The position numbers and the translations under genes are program-made. Shown in pieces: positions 1 to 6,875 of a DNA stretch of 32,829 nucleotides (within the stretch, counting starts at the first letter, position 1; each line of letters starts with the position of its first letter). Source of the DNA: Neptuniibacter caesariensis (GTDB lineage: Bacteria > Pseudomonadota > Gammaproteobacteria > Pseudomonadales > Balneatricaceae); NCBI RefSeq assembly GCF_000153345.1, contig NZ_CH724125.1, forward strand, positions 784,595 to 817,423, given 5' to 3'. The notes under the pieces were generated by a model. The model did no database searches. It was not told the origin of the DNA and worked only from the letters and a program-made list of their open reading frames with translations.

Positions 1-891
1 TCTCTATGCCCGGATCCTGTAATAGGGGTTGACGGTGCAGGTGTTGTGCAGCTTTTTAATGCTGCAGCAGAGAAACTGTTGGGTTACTCATCGGGTGAAG
101 TGGTTGGAAAACTCTCCATCTCGAAAATCTATCCTGATCTGGAAAGTGCTAAGAAGATCAAGAAACTGATGTATTCAGATTCATACGGTTCATCTGGCAG
201 TATTGAAGGTTATGAGGCTCAGTTGGTCCATAAGGATGGTGAGCATGTGCCAATTCGTTTATCCGCTGCAATCGTAGATGAAGGCGAAGGTAGTAGTATT
301 GGTTTCTTCCATGATTTAACTGAACGACAGAATCTTGAAAAACAACTCCATAAGTTATCGGTTACTGATGAATTGACGGGTTTGTTTAATCAGCGTCATT
401 TTTACAAAGTGATGGCATTGGAGCTTGATAGGGCAAAGCGTTACAAGCATCCGTTAAGCCTGATCTGTGTCGATTTAGATAATTTTAAGAAGGTTAATGA
501 TTCCCTGGGGCACCTCGAAGGTGATCGTGTGCTTCGTATGATTGGTGATATCTTAACCGAGACGCTGCGAAACTGTGATGTTGCTGTTCGCTATGGTGGT
601 GACGAATTTATGGTGCTGCTGCCAGAAACCGGAATTAAGTCGGCGGCTAAAACCGCGGAAAGAATCCGATCAGTGTTTAATACGAAATGCCTTTACAGTG
701 CTGATCACGAGGCAGAGACCATTGTGAATGTGTCGATGAGCCTAGGGGTTACAGAAACTAATGGTTCTGAAAACGCGGATCAGATTGTTCAGCGTGCCGA
801 TTTAGCAATGTACGAATCTAAAAGTTCGGGTGGGAATAATACCGTCCTGATCAAGCAGCATATTGGTAATGTGGTTCAAGGCGAGGGCTGA
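1..891 (+). CDS. Diguanylate cyclase with PAS sensor domain (5' partial)
   Basis: The frame is open to the left edge, reading SLCPDPVIGVDGAG before the GTG at 46. The gene therefore starts upstream, and that GTG is internal. The visible part begins inside a PAS domain (N-A-A-A-E-K-L-L-G-Y, then a PAC-like segment ending FHDLTERQ), joined by a short helical linker (SVTDELTGL) to a GGDEF domain. The active-site motif GGDEF is intact near 595-609. It is preceded by RNCD five residues upstream, matching the RxxD allosteric I-site. By family knowledge it makes cyclic di-GMP from two GTP and is probably feedback inhibited. The signal sensed by the PAS domain, and any further N-terminal sensor or membrane part, lie outside the window. 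It ends with TGA before a hairpin. Confidence 0.93.
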   Translation, partial: SLCPDPVIGVDGAGVVQLFNAAAEKLLGYSSGEVVGKLSISKIYPDLESAKKIKKLMYSDSYGSSGSIEGYEAQLVHKDGEHVPIRLSAAIVDEGEGSSIGFFHDLTERQNLEKQLHKLSVTDELTGLFNQRHFYKVMALELDRAKRYKHPLSLICVDLDNFKKVNDSLGHLEGDRVLRMIGDILTETLRNCDVAVRYGGDEFMVLLPETGIKSAAKTAERIRSVFNTKCLYSADHEAETIVNVSMSLGVTETNGSENADQIVQRADLAMYESKSSGGNNTVLIKQHIGNVVQGEG

Positions 892-900
892 GAGCTTTAG

Positions 901-941
901 AGATACGATGATGCCTATTGTTCTTCGGCATCATCGTATCT
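901..941. terminator. Perfect 15-bp hairpin between convergent genes
   Basis: AGATACGATGATGCC (901-915) is exactly complementary to 927-941, with an 11-base loop. It begins 9 bases after the GGDEF stop. On the plus strand it is followed by only a broken T-rich stretch, and on the minus strand by none, so termination is plausible on the plus strand but not textbook. Its right arm lies inside the small minus-strand ORF that ends at 915. Confidence 0.55.
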
Positions 942-1001
942 TTCATCATCTTCATATTCATCCTGATTCAGAAAAATAAGTTCTTCAGTATAATCTTCCA
1001 T
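915..1001 (-). CDS. Candidate 28-residue acidic microprotein
   Basis: This is a short reading frame, 28 codons plus TAG, starting at ATG 1001. An AGGAG (1008-1012 on the plus strand) sits 6 bases upstream of the ATG, which is ideal spacing. The product is very acidic: a hydrophobic patch (EELIFL) near residues 7-11 is followed by a tail dominated by Asp, Glu and Tyr (EYEDDERYDDAEEQ). No signal peptide or domain is visible and I recognise no family. Its last codons form one arm of a perfect 15-bp hairpin, so the RNA structure constrains the coding sequence. It is transcribed divergently from the PLP enzyme at 1078 and convergently to the GGDEF gene. A longer frame to 1442 shares this C-terminus, but its upper part is only the shadow of the PLP gene. 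Confidence 0.45.
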   Translation of the reverse strand: MEDYTEELIFLNQDEYEDDERYDDAEEQ

Positions 1002-1077
1002 TCTATTCTCCTTTGAAATTCGCACGGTAATATACGTTTTCACTATGTCTTGAATGTGACAAAGTTGTTGCTGTTTT

Positions 1078-2019
1078 GTGACGGTTGATTTGGCTATGTT
1101 TAACCCTGTAAGCCTTCCTATTTCTCGTATCAGCGATCCGGTTTTATCTGCTAATGGTATTTCGCTGGACATGCTGCGCCTTGATCTTACTGATGAGGTC
1201 ATCAGCGGTAACAAGTGGTTTAAGTTGAAGTACAACCTGATGGATGCGAAAAGCCGTGGTTGTAAGGCTGTGCTTTCTTTTGGTGGTGCGTATTCGAACC
1301 ATATACATGCCTTAGCTAAAGCAGGTCTGGATCTGGGAATTAGGACTATAGGGGTTATACGAGGTGAGCCTGAGTACGCAAAGAACCCAACCTTGTCAGA
1401 TGCCATTGATTGGGGGATGGAGCTGCACTTTGTAAACCGCAAAGATTACCGTTTGCGGTCGGATCCTGGTTTCCTAAGTCATCTGAGGGAACAGTATGAC
1501 TGTCCTTATATCGTCCCAGAGGGTGGAAGCAATGCTTTGGCACTTAAGGGTGCGATGGAAATTCTGCCCTCGGAGTTAATTGAATTTGTTTGCCCTGATC
1601 ATGTTATCCTGCCCTGTGGAACCGGTGGAACCCTTTCGGGCATAGCGCTGAGTTGTAGGGATACGCCTGTATTAGGTATTCCCGTCTTAAAGAATGCAGG
1701 CTTTCTCTACGACGATATCAGTGCCTTGATGGGCTTGGTAACGGATAACGTGCCGGATAACTGGTCATTGGATCTGGAGGGGCATTTTGGTGGCTATGGG
1801 AAGGTCAGTGATCAGCTGCTGCAATTCATGCAGTCTTTTGAAGTGAATAATCAGATCCAGCTAGATCCAATCTATACGGCTAAGATGATGCTGCGGATTT
1901 TTCAGCGGATCGAGCTTGGGGAATATAGCCGTGGGAGCCGTCTATTGGCGATCCATACCGGGGGGCTGCAAGGAAGAAGGGGAGCAGGTTGTTCAGCGGT
2001 ACCGGCTAATTGCACATAA
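1078..2019 (+). CDS. PLP-dependent D-cysteine desulfhydrase / ACC deaminase family enzyme
   Basis: A fold-type II PLP enzyme of about 310 residues. The Schiff-base lysine lies in SGNKWFKLKYN (Lys46), followed by the S-N-H motif in GGAYSNHIHALA (73-75), which binds cofactor and substrate. A glycine-rich phosphate-binding loop (CGTGGTLSG) and a C-terminal HTGGLQG complete the fold. Family members deaminate D-cysteine to pyruvate, H2S and ammonia, or open the ring of 1-aminocyclopropane-1-carboxylate. The sequence alone does not settle the substrate, though D-cysteine desulfhydrase is the commoner role in gammaproteobacteria. The start is uncertain: GTG 1078 or ATG 1096 (Met7), neither with a clear ribosome-binding site. 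It stands alone, 78 bases before nadK. Confidence 0.88.
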   Translation: MTVDLAMFNPVSLPISRISDPVLSANGISLDMLRLDLTDEVISGNKWFKLKYNLMDAKSRGCKAVLSFGGAYSNHIHALAKAGLDLGIRTIGVIRGEPEYAKNPTLSDAIDWGMELHFVNRKDYRLRSDPGFLSHLREQYDCPYIVPEGGSNALALKGAMEILPSELIEFVCPDHVILPCGTGGTLSGIALSCRDTPVLGIPVLKNAGFLYDDISALMGLVTDNVPDNWSLDLEGHFGGYGKVSDQLLQFMQSFEVNNQIQLDPIYTAKMMLRIFQRIELGEYSRGSRLLAIHTGGLQGRRGAGCSAVPANCT

Positions 2020-2097
2020 TTAACCATTGAAAAGATTCCGAAAAATCAGTTAGATAAACCTTTAATCGCTTATTCAATCCTCGTCACCGGAGACAAG

Positions 2098-2979
2098 ATG
2101 GATTACTTTCGAAATATTGGCTTAATTGGCCGTTTAGGCAGTAAGTCAGTTATTGATACGCTCAAACACTTAACCCGTTTTCTTAATGATAGAGGGTTAA
2201 ATACGATTCTTGATGAGCGTATCGCCCAGGTAATGCCTGGTCATGGTCAGCAGACGAGTACCCAGAAAATGATGGGTGAGATATGTGATCTGGTCATCGT
2301 GGTGGGTGGTGACGGCAGTCTTCTTGGTGCAGCACGAGCATTGGCTCAATATCATGTTCCAGTGCTGGGGGTTAACCGCGGTAATCTGGGATTCCTTACT
2401 GATATTTCTCCTAATGAGATTGAGGAGAAAGTGCAGGAGGTACTTGAGGGTAAATATACGGTAGATAGTCGCTTTTTGCTGGATGTGATTGTGAAACGTG
2501 ATGGTGTACCTATTGGTGAAGCAACCGCATTAAATGATTGTGTGTTGCACCCGGGTAAAGCCGCAAGAATGATCGAGTTCGAGCTGTATATTGAAGGACA
2601 GTTTGTTTATACACAGAAGTCTGATGGTCTGATTGTATCTACCCCTACAGGATCGACGGCTTATTCTCTATCTGGTGGTGGTCCAATCATGCATCCTAAA
2701 CTTGATGCTTTGGTTCTGGTACCAATGTTTCCGCATACGCTTTCGAGCCGACCTATTGTAGTCAATGGTAACAGTGAGCTTAAGATGGTTATTAGCCCAA
2801 ATAATGGGGCGTACCCAACCGTATCCTGCGATGGACAAAAGGATATAGCCTGTGCGCCGGGTGATACGATAACAGTGCACAAGAAACCGCATAAGCTAAA
2901 ACTACTGCATCCGCTTAACTACGACTTCTATAGCACCTGTCGAGAGAAATTAGGCTGGGGTACTAAGCTGGGTGACTGA
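2098..2979 (+). CDS. nadK: NAD kinase
   Basis: ATP- or polyphosphate-dependent NAD+ kinase, the only route to NADP+. It has the diagnostic GGDGS (70-74, with the catalytic Asp72), N-L-G-F-L-T-D (96-102), an N-D pair at 146-147, and the NAD-binding loop TPTGSTAYSLSGGGP (182-196). Its 293 residues match the usual length in gammaproteobacteria. The ATG at 2098 follows CCGGAGAC at good spacing. It is the first gene of a tight plus-strand run: the downstream phosphatase begins at or within its stop codon. Confidence 0.97.
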   Translation: MDYFRNIGLIGRLGSKSVIDTLKHLTRFLNDRGLNTILDERIAQVMPGHGQQTSTQKMMGEICDLVIVVGGDGSLLGAARALAQYHVPVLGVNRGNLGFLTDISPNEIEEKVQEVLEGKYTVDSRFLLDVIVKRDGVPIGEATALNDCVLHPGKAARMIEFELYIEGQFVYTQKSDGLIVSTPTGSTAYSLSGGGPIMHPKLDALVLVPMFPHTLSSRPIVVNGNSELKMVISPNNGAYPTVSCDGQKDIACAPGDTITVHKKPHKLKLLHPLNYDFYSTCREKLGWGTKLGD

Positions 2980-3961
2980 TGTGAACGGTAAGTTCAAAGG
3001 TTATGACCTTATAGGTGATGTGCATGGTTGCGGCTTAAGCCTTGAGCTGTTGCTAGACAAGCTTGGTTATAGCAAAAAAGATGGCATCTATTCTCACCCT
3101 GAAAGGCAGGTGATCTTTCTTGGGGATATTGTTGATCGTGGGCCGAGAATTCGTGAAGCCTTACATATTGTTTACGATATGGTGACTTCGGGTGCGGCGC
3201 AGATAGTCATGGGTAACCATGAGTTTAACTTCCTGAGTTATTGTACAGAGGGTAAAGAGGGAAGTGGCTTAAGTTATCTTCGAGAGCATAGCCCAAGGCA
3301 TCACCGAATTCTTGCTGAAACCCTCGAGCAATTGGCGAACTATCCTGATGAGCGGGAGATGTTTCTTCAGTGGTTCCGGGAAATGCCAGTGTACCTGGAG
3401 TTTGACAATTTCCGGGTGGTGCATGCTTGCTGGCACCAAAAGCTTATTGATCGTTTTGAGCTTGAATACCCAAACCATATTTTTGATGACCGCTTTTTGC
3501 ATCGTTCATCCAAGCGGGGAACCTTTGAGTGGGCTTGTATGGACCGCCTGTTAAGGGGGACGCATCTGCGCCTGCCTGATGGTGAGGTCATGGTCAGTAA
3601 GGATGGTTATGAGCGGCGTTTCTTCAGAACAAAGTTCTGGTCGGAAGAGCCTGAACTTTATGGTGATGTGGTTTTTCAGCCAGACCCGCTACCAGAGCAT
3701 ATCGCCAGGTTAAAACTGACTGAGCAAGATTACAACGATCTGCTTTACTATGGCCCAGAGGAAAAAATGCTCTTTATTGGCCATTATTGGCGTGAAGGTG
3801 AACCTGCGCCAATTACCTCAAATATTGCGTGTCTGGATTACAGCGCAGTAAAATACGGAAAACTAGTCGCGTATCGCCTGGATGATGAGCAAACCATTCA
3901 ACCTGATAAATTTGTTTGGGTGGATGTTCAAAAAGAGATAGCAGATGAGCTTGGACTGTAG
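2972..3961 (+). CDS. Calcineurin-like metallophosphoesterase
   Basis: Contains the metal-binding motifs of PPP-type phosphatases in order: GDVHG (15-19), GDIVDRG (51-57) and GNHE (81-84), then a conserved HACWH in the middle. The dinuclear metal site therefore looks intact. Related proteins include bacterial serine/threonine phosphatases (PrpA/PrpB) and the diadenosine tetraphosphatase ApaH. The C-terminal part here is longer and different, so the substrate is unknown. The start is GTG 2972 (overlapping nadK by 8 bases) or GTG 2981, which has a better-spaced GGGTG. Both imply translational coupling to nadK. The rhomboid gene begins directly after its stop. Confidence 0.88.
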   Translation: MTDVNGKFKGYDLIGDVHGCGLSLELLLDKLGYSKKDGIYSHPERQVIFLGDIVDRGPRIREALHIVYDMVTSGAAQIVMGNHEFNFLSYCTEGKEGSGLSYLREHSPRHHRILAETLEQLANYPDEREMFLQWFREMPVYLEFDNFRVVHACWHQKLIDRFELEYPNHIFDDRFLHRSSKRGTFEWACMDRLLRGTHLRLPDGEVMVSKDGYERRFFRTKFWSEEPELYGDVVFQPDPLPEHIARLKLTEQDYNDLLYYGPEEKMLFIGHYWREGEPAPITSNIACLDYSAVKYGKLVAYRLDDEQTIQPDKFVWVDVQKEIADELGL

Positions 3962-4822
3962 ATGATAAAAGTCATAACAGTACCGCTTCGTGAAGATCTT
4001 ACTGAATTTACTCAGTTTCTTTGGAAGTATGAAGTACCTCACCGTGTGATTGAAACGGAACATTCGCAAGAGCTTTGGGTTGCCCACACGGTATCGGCGG
4101 ATAAGATTTACGAGCTCTATGAACTTTGGCGGCGAGGCCAGAATCTTGATGAAATTAGTCTGGTCTCTCATGCAACGAAGGTGAGTGGGCCCGATTTTAT
4201 ACATACCCTGAAAAATGCCTGGTTCAGTGCTCTTCTCATTATTGCCAGTGTCGTGCTGACATTTGCGATTGGCTTTGGCGATAATTTTGATCTGCTTCGC
4301 TATTTCACGATTGCTGATGTGCTTTTACGGGATGGGCGGCCTTATACATCAGGTATCGAGGCCACGATAGAATCGATGGAGTATTGGCGCCTTTTTTCGC
4401 CGATGTTTCTCCACTTCAGTGCGCCTCATATTGTCTTTAATGTGTTATGGATCTGGGTAGTAGGGACGCGGATTGAGATAAGCCTTGGTAGAGGTGTATT
4501 GATAGCCTTGGTGTTGTTTACAGCGTTAGTCTCCAATCTGGCCCAATATTGGGAAGCAGGTCCTCTGTTTGGTGGCTTATCGGGTGTTGTTTTTGCCTAT
4601 CTGGGATTTGCCTGGTTATGGGATCGTACCGATACGCATCTGCGTATTGGGTTGCCACCGGCGATCATGGGTTTTCTACTGGTTTGGTTGGCTCTGGGTT
4701 ATACGGGTACGCTGGAGGCGATGGGTTTAGGTGCTATAGCTAATACGGCGCATTTGGTCGGTATGCTCGCAGGGTTTGTATTTGTGCCTGTTGCCCGGTT
4801 TATGGTTAAGCGGAGAGACTGA
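3962..4822 (+). CDS. Rhomboid family intramembrane serine protease (GlpG-like)
   Basis: Residues 1-60 form a small soluble domain resembling the GlpG cytoplasmic domain (IKVITVPLREDLTEFTQFLWKYEVPHRV). It is followed by six or seven membrane segments from about residue 85. The catalytic dyad is visible: Ser207 in GGLSG, with His264 in NTAHLVGMLAG. The oxyanion residues His156 and Asn160 (PHIVFN) and the loop-1 WR motif are present. It cleaves transmembrane substrates inside the inner membrane; substrates are not predictable. It starts at ATG 3962, immediately after the phosphatase stop, and overlaps the next gene by one base (TGATG). I left the symbol blank because the glp genes that normally flank glpG are absent. 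Confidence 0.93.
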   Translation: MIKVITVPLREDLTEFTQFLWKYEVPHRVIETEHSQELWVAHTVSADKIYELYELWRRGQNLDEISLVSHATKVSGPDFIHTLKNAWFSALLIIASVVLTFAIGFGDNFDLLRYFTIADVLLRDGRPYTSGIEATIESMEYWRLFSPMFLHFSAPHIVFNVLWIWVVGTRIEISLGRGVLIALVLFTALVSNLAQYWEAGPLFGGLSGVVFAYLGFAWLWDRTDTHLRIGLPPAIMGFLLVWLALGYTGTLEAMGLGAIANTAHLVGMLAGFVFVPVARFMVKRRD

Positions 4823-5697
4823 TGGAAGCGACCCTGTTGTCATTAGAGTTGAAGCAAAGATATGAACAGCAGTGGTCGAAGGTAGAGGCGCTTGCTGATT
4901 TCCCTTTAAGTGGGCGTTATCAGATGACTTCTCTCGGGCCTGTATGGCTGATGGAGGCAGGCCCTGCAGATGCACCGCCTTTGCTCGCGCTTCATGGGCT
5001 GCATACGCCGGCACCGTTCAATCAGGAGCTGTTGCGCCCGTTATGTAAACACTTTCGGGTTATCACGCCTGACATTCCAGGCCAGGCAGGTAAAACACCA
5101 GGAGCAGCACCCATACCTTCAGGGCGAGCTTATGCGGTATGGCTTGATGCGCTATTAGATTCTTTGGACATCAAGTTGTGCCCAATGGTGGGCCTTTCAT
5201 TTGGCTGTGCCCTGATTCTTGATCTTGCGGCTTACAAACCGTCCCGAATCGATTCTGCTTCTTTATTGGTACCTGCTGGTTTTTTCAGGCCTTTGTGGAG
5301 GCCTGTAAAGAAACTTTTGTTTCCGTTACTGAATTTTAAAATCCATACCGATTTAGACCATTTCGATAAGCTTATGGATCCTTTAATGGGCGATAACTGG
5401 CCGGAACTTGAAGCTTATTACTACGCTGTTCTCCAGGCAGGTATCCCTATGACACTATTGCCACCAGGTCCTTACGATGCCGAACAACTGAGCCAGTTTG
5501 AAGCGCCAGTGCAACTGATTGTGGCGGAAGATGATGTCTATTTTTCGCCTGATAAGCTGTTAAGAAAAGCCCGTGGAAGCTTGGTTAATCTTGTTGAAGA
5601 GATTCGGATAGATGATCTGCATATCCCTAATGAGAAACACAGGTCTCAGATACAGGGGCAGGTTGTTGAGTTTATGCTGAAGTGTAGAGGGATGTGA
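4822..5697 (+). CDS. Alpha/beta hydrolase
   Basis: An alpha/beta-hydrolase fold of 291 residues. The oxyanion HG motif is in LLALHGLHTP (about 54-63), and the nucleophile elbow GLSFG has Ser126. The acid is probably Asp in VAEDDVYFSP, and the catalytic His is in DDLHIPNEKH near the C-terminus. The full triad is therefore plausible. A lid region spans about 150-210. The substrate is unknown; lactone, ester or C-C bond hydrolases all share this pattern. Its start overlaps the rhomboid stop by one base, so the two are probably translationally coupled. No signal peptide is visible and it is likely cytoplasmic. Confidence 0.9.
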   Translation: MEATLLSLELKQRYEQQWSKVEALADFPLSGRYQMTSLGPVWLMEAGPADAPPLLALHGLHTPAPFNQELLRPLCKHFRVITPDIPGQAGKTPGAAPIPSGRAYAVWLDALLDSLDIKLCPMVGLSFGCALILDLAAYKPSRIDSASLLVPAGFFRPLWRPVKKLLFPLLNFKIHTDLDHFDKLMDPLMGDNWPELEAYYYAVLQAGIPMTLLPPGPYDAEQLSQFEAPVQLIVAEDDVYFSPDKLLRKARGSLVNLVEEIRIDDLHIPNEKHRSQIQGQVVEFMLKCRGM

Positions 5698-5720
5698 TAA
5701 ACTGACAGTCTATTGAGGTC

Positions 5721-5737
5721 AGATATCTTTGATATCT
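5721..5737. repeat. Short perfect inverted repeat upstream of yeaC
   Basis: AGATATC-TTT-GATATCT lies in the 60-base gap between the hydrolase stop and the YeaC start, ending 20 bases before the ATG. It could be an operator or a weak hairpin. No T tract follows, so it is not an intrinsic terminator. Confidence 0.4.
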
Positions 5738-5757
5738 TGAGTAGGTGAGAATTACCC

Positions 5758-6030
5758 ATGACTTATGAAGAATTAATCCAGGCGATGACGCCTGAAATGC
5801 ATCAATCCCTTAAGCGTGCAGTGGAGTTGGGCAAGTGGCCTGATGGTCGTAAGTTATCCCCTGAGCAGCGTGATATTTGTCTTAGAGCAGTGATCGCTTA
5901 CGATCATGAGAAAAAGCCTGCTGAAGAGCGAGTCGGTTTTATTGATCGGACAAAGAAAGATGGAAGTCAGCATGGCAAAGATCCTTTAGCGCCTGACACA
6001 ATTAAGATACTCACAGACGATAAAAACTGA
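5758..6030 (+). CDS. yeaC: YeaC family protein (DUF1315)
   Basis: A 90-residue cytoplasmic protein matching the YeaC/DUF1315 pattern: Y-E-E-L-I-Q-A-M-T-P-E-M near the start, then AVELGKWPDGRKLSPEQRDICLRAVIAYDH. The family is widespread in gammaproteobacteria and has no established function. The C-terminal third (GFIDRTKKDGSQ) is polar and looks disordered. GGTGAG lies upstream of the ATG. Its TGA overlaps the ATG of the DUF2797 gene by one base, so the two are coupled. This pairing next to pepN recurs in related genomes, which suggests a shared but unknown role. Confidence 0.9.
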   Translation: MTYEELIQAMTPEMHQSLKRAVELGKWPDGRKLSPEQRDICLRAVIAYDHEKKPAEERVGFIDRTKKDGSQHGKDPLAPDTIKILTDDKN

Positions 6031-6857
6031 TGCAGCAATTGGCATATGGCGCGATCAAGAAGATGCGCGCTGAATTGGCGGATGAAGTTAAGTATTTTCT
6101 GCCAGTGGGGGACCAGGAAGTCTCCATGAATGAATTAATTGGTAAACCTATCTCTTTGGTTTATCAGGGGCAGATTAATTGCACCCATTGTGGCCGTAAA
6201 ACCAATAAGAGTTTTAACCAGGGCTACTGTTATCCTTGTTTTAAGAAACTCCCCCAGTGTGATCAGTGCATCGTGAAACCTGAACTTTGTCATTACCACG
6301 AGGGCACCTGCCGAGATTCCGGGTGGGGTGAGCAATTTTGCTTCCAGGATCATTATGTTTATCTGGCAAATTCGTCAGGTGTTAAGGTGGGTATCACCCG
6401 AGGTACCCAGATTCCAACCCGCTGGATTGATCAGGGGGCTGTTCAGGCGCTACCTATTTTGAAAGTGTCTACCCGGCTACAATCCGGAAAAGTTGAACGC
6501 TTGTTGGGTGAGCATGTTGCGGATAAAACAAACTGGCGCAAGATGCTGAAAAATGAAGTGGATATTCTGGATCTGGCTTCTATTCGTGATCAGCTATTTT
6601 CAACCTGTAATGAGGGACTGCTTGCGCTAGAAAAGGAATATGGCTTGGAGGCTATTCAGCGACTGAATAATGCGGAAGCCATTGATATCAACTTTCCTGT
6701 GCTTAACTATCCTGTCAAAGTTAGCTCACTGAATTTTGATAAGACCCCTGAAGTGGCTGGTGTTTTGCAGGGAATCAAAGGCCAGTATCTGATTCTGGAT
6801 ACCGGCGTTATTAATATGCGTAAATTTACTGCTTACCAGGTACAAATCTCTGCCTGA
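6030..6857 (+). CDS. DUF2797 family Cys-rich protein
   Basis: A 275-residue protein of the DUF2797 family, unknown function. A Cys-rich segment carries C51, C54, C67, C70, C77, C80, C87, C94 and C104 with His residues between, arranged as CxxC knuckles that probably bind zinc. It is followed by a conserved block (YLANSSGVKVGITRGTQIPTRWIDQGA) and a C-terminal region of mixed helices and strands. The VKVGIT...RWIDQGA pattern recalls the core of GIY-YIG-like domains; that comparison is tentative. Coupled by a 1-base overlap to yeaC and followed 18 bases later by pepN. Confidence 0.85.
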   Translation: MQQLAYGAIKKMRAELADEVKYFLPVGDQEVSMNELIGKPISLVYQGQINCTHCGRKTNKSFNQGYCYPCFKKLPQCDQCIVKPELCHYHEGTCRDSGWGEQFCFQDHYVYLANSSGVKVGITRGTQIPTRWIDQGAVQALPILKVSTRLQSGKVERLLGEHVADKTNWRKMLKNEVDILDLASIRDQLFSTCNEGLLALEKEYGLEAIQRLNNAEAIDINFPVLNYPVKVSSLNFDKTPEVAGVLQGIKGQYLILDTGVINMRKFTAYQVQISA

Positions 6858-6875
6858 TAAGCTCAAGGTGTAAAA

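Noticed and set aside
1002-1442. Long minus-strand frame upstream of the 28-residue ORF
   Set aside because: It lies antisense within the PLP enzyme gene and has no domain; only the terminal 28 codons have their own ATG and ribosome-binding site.
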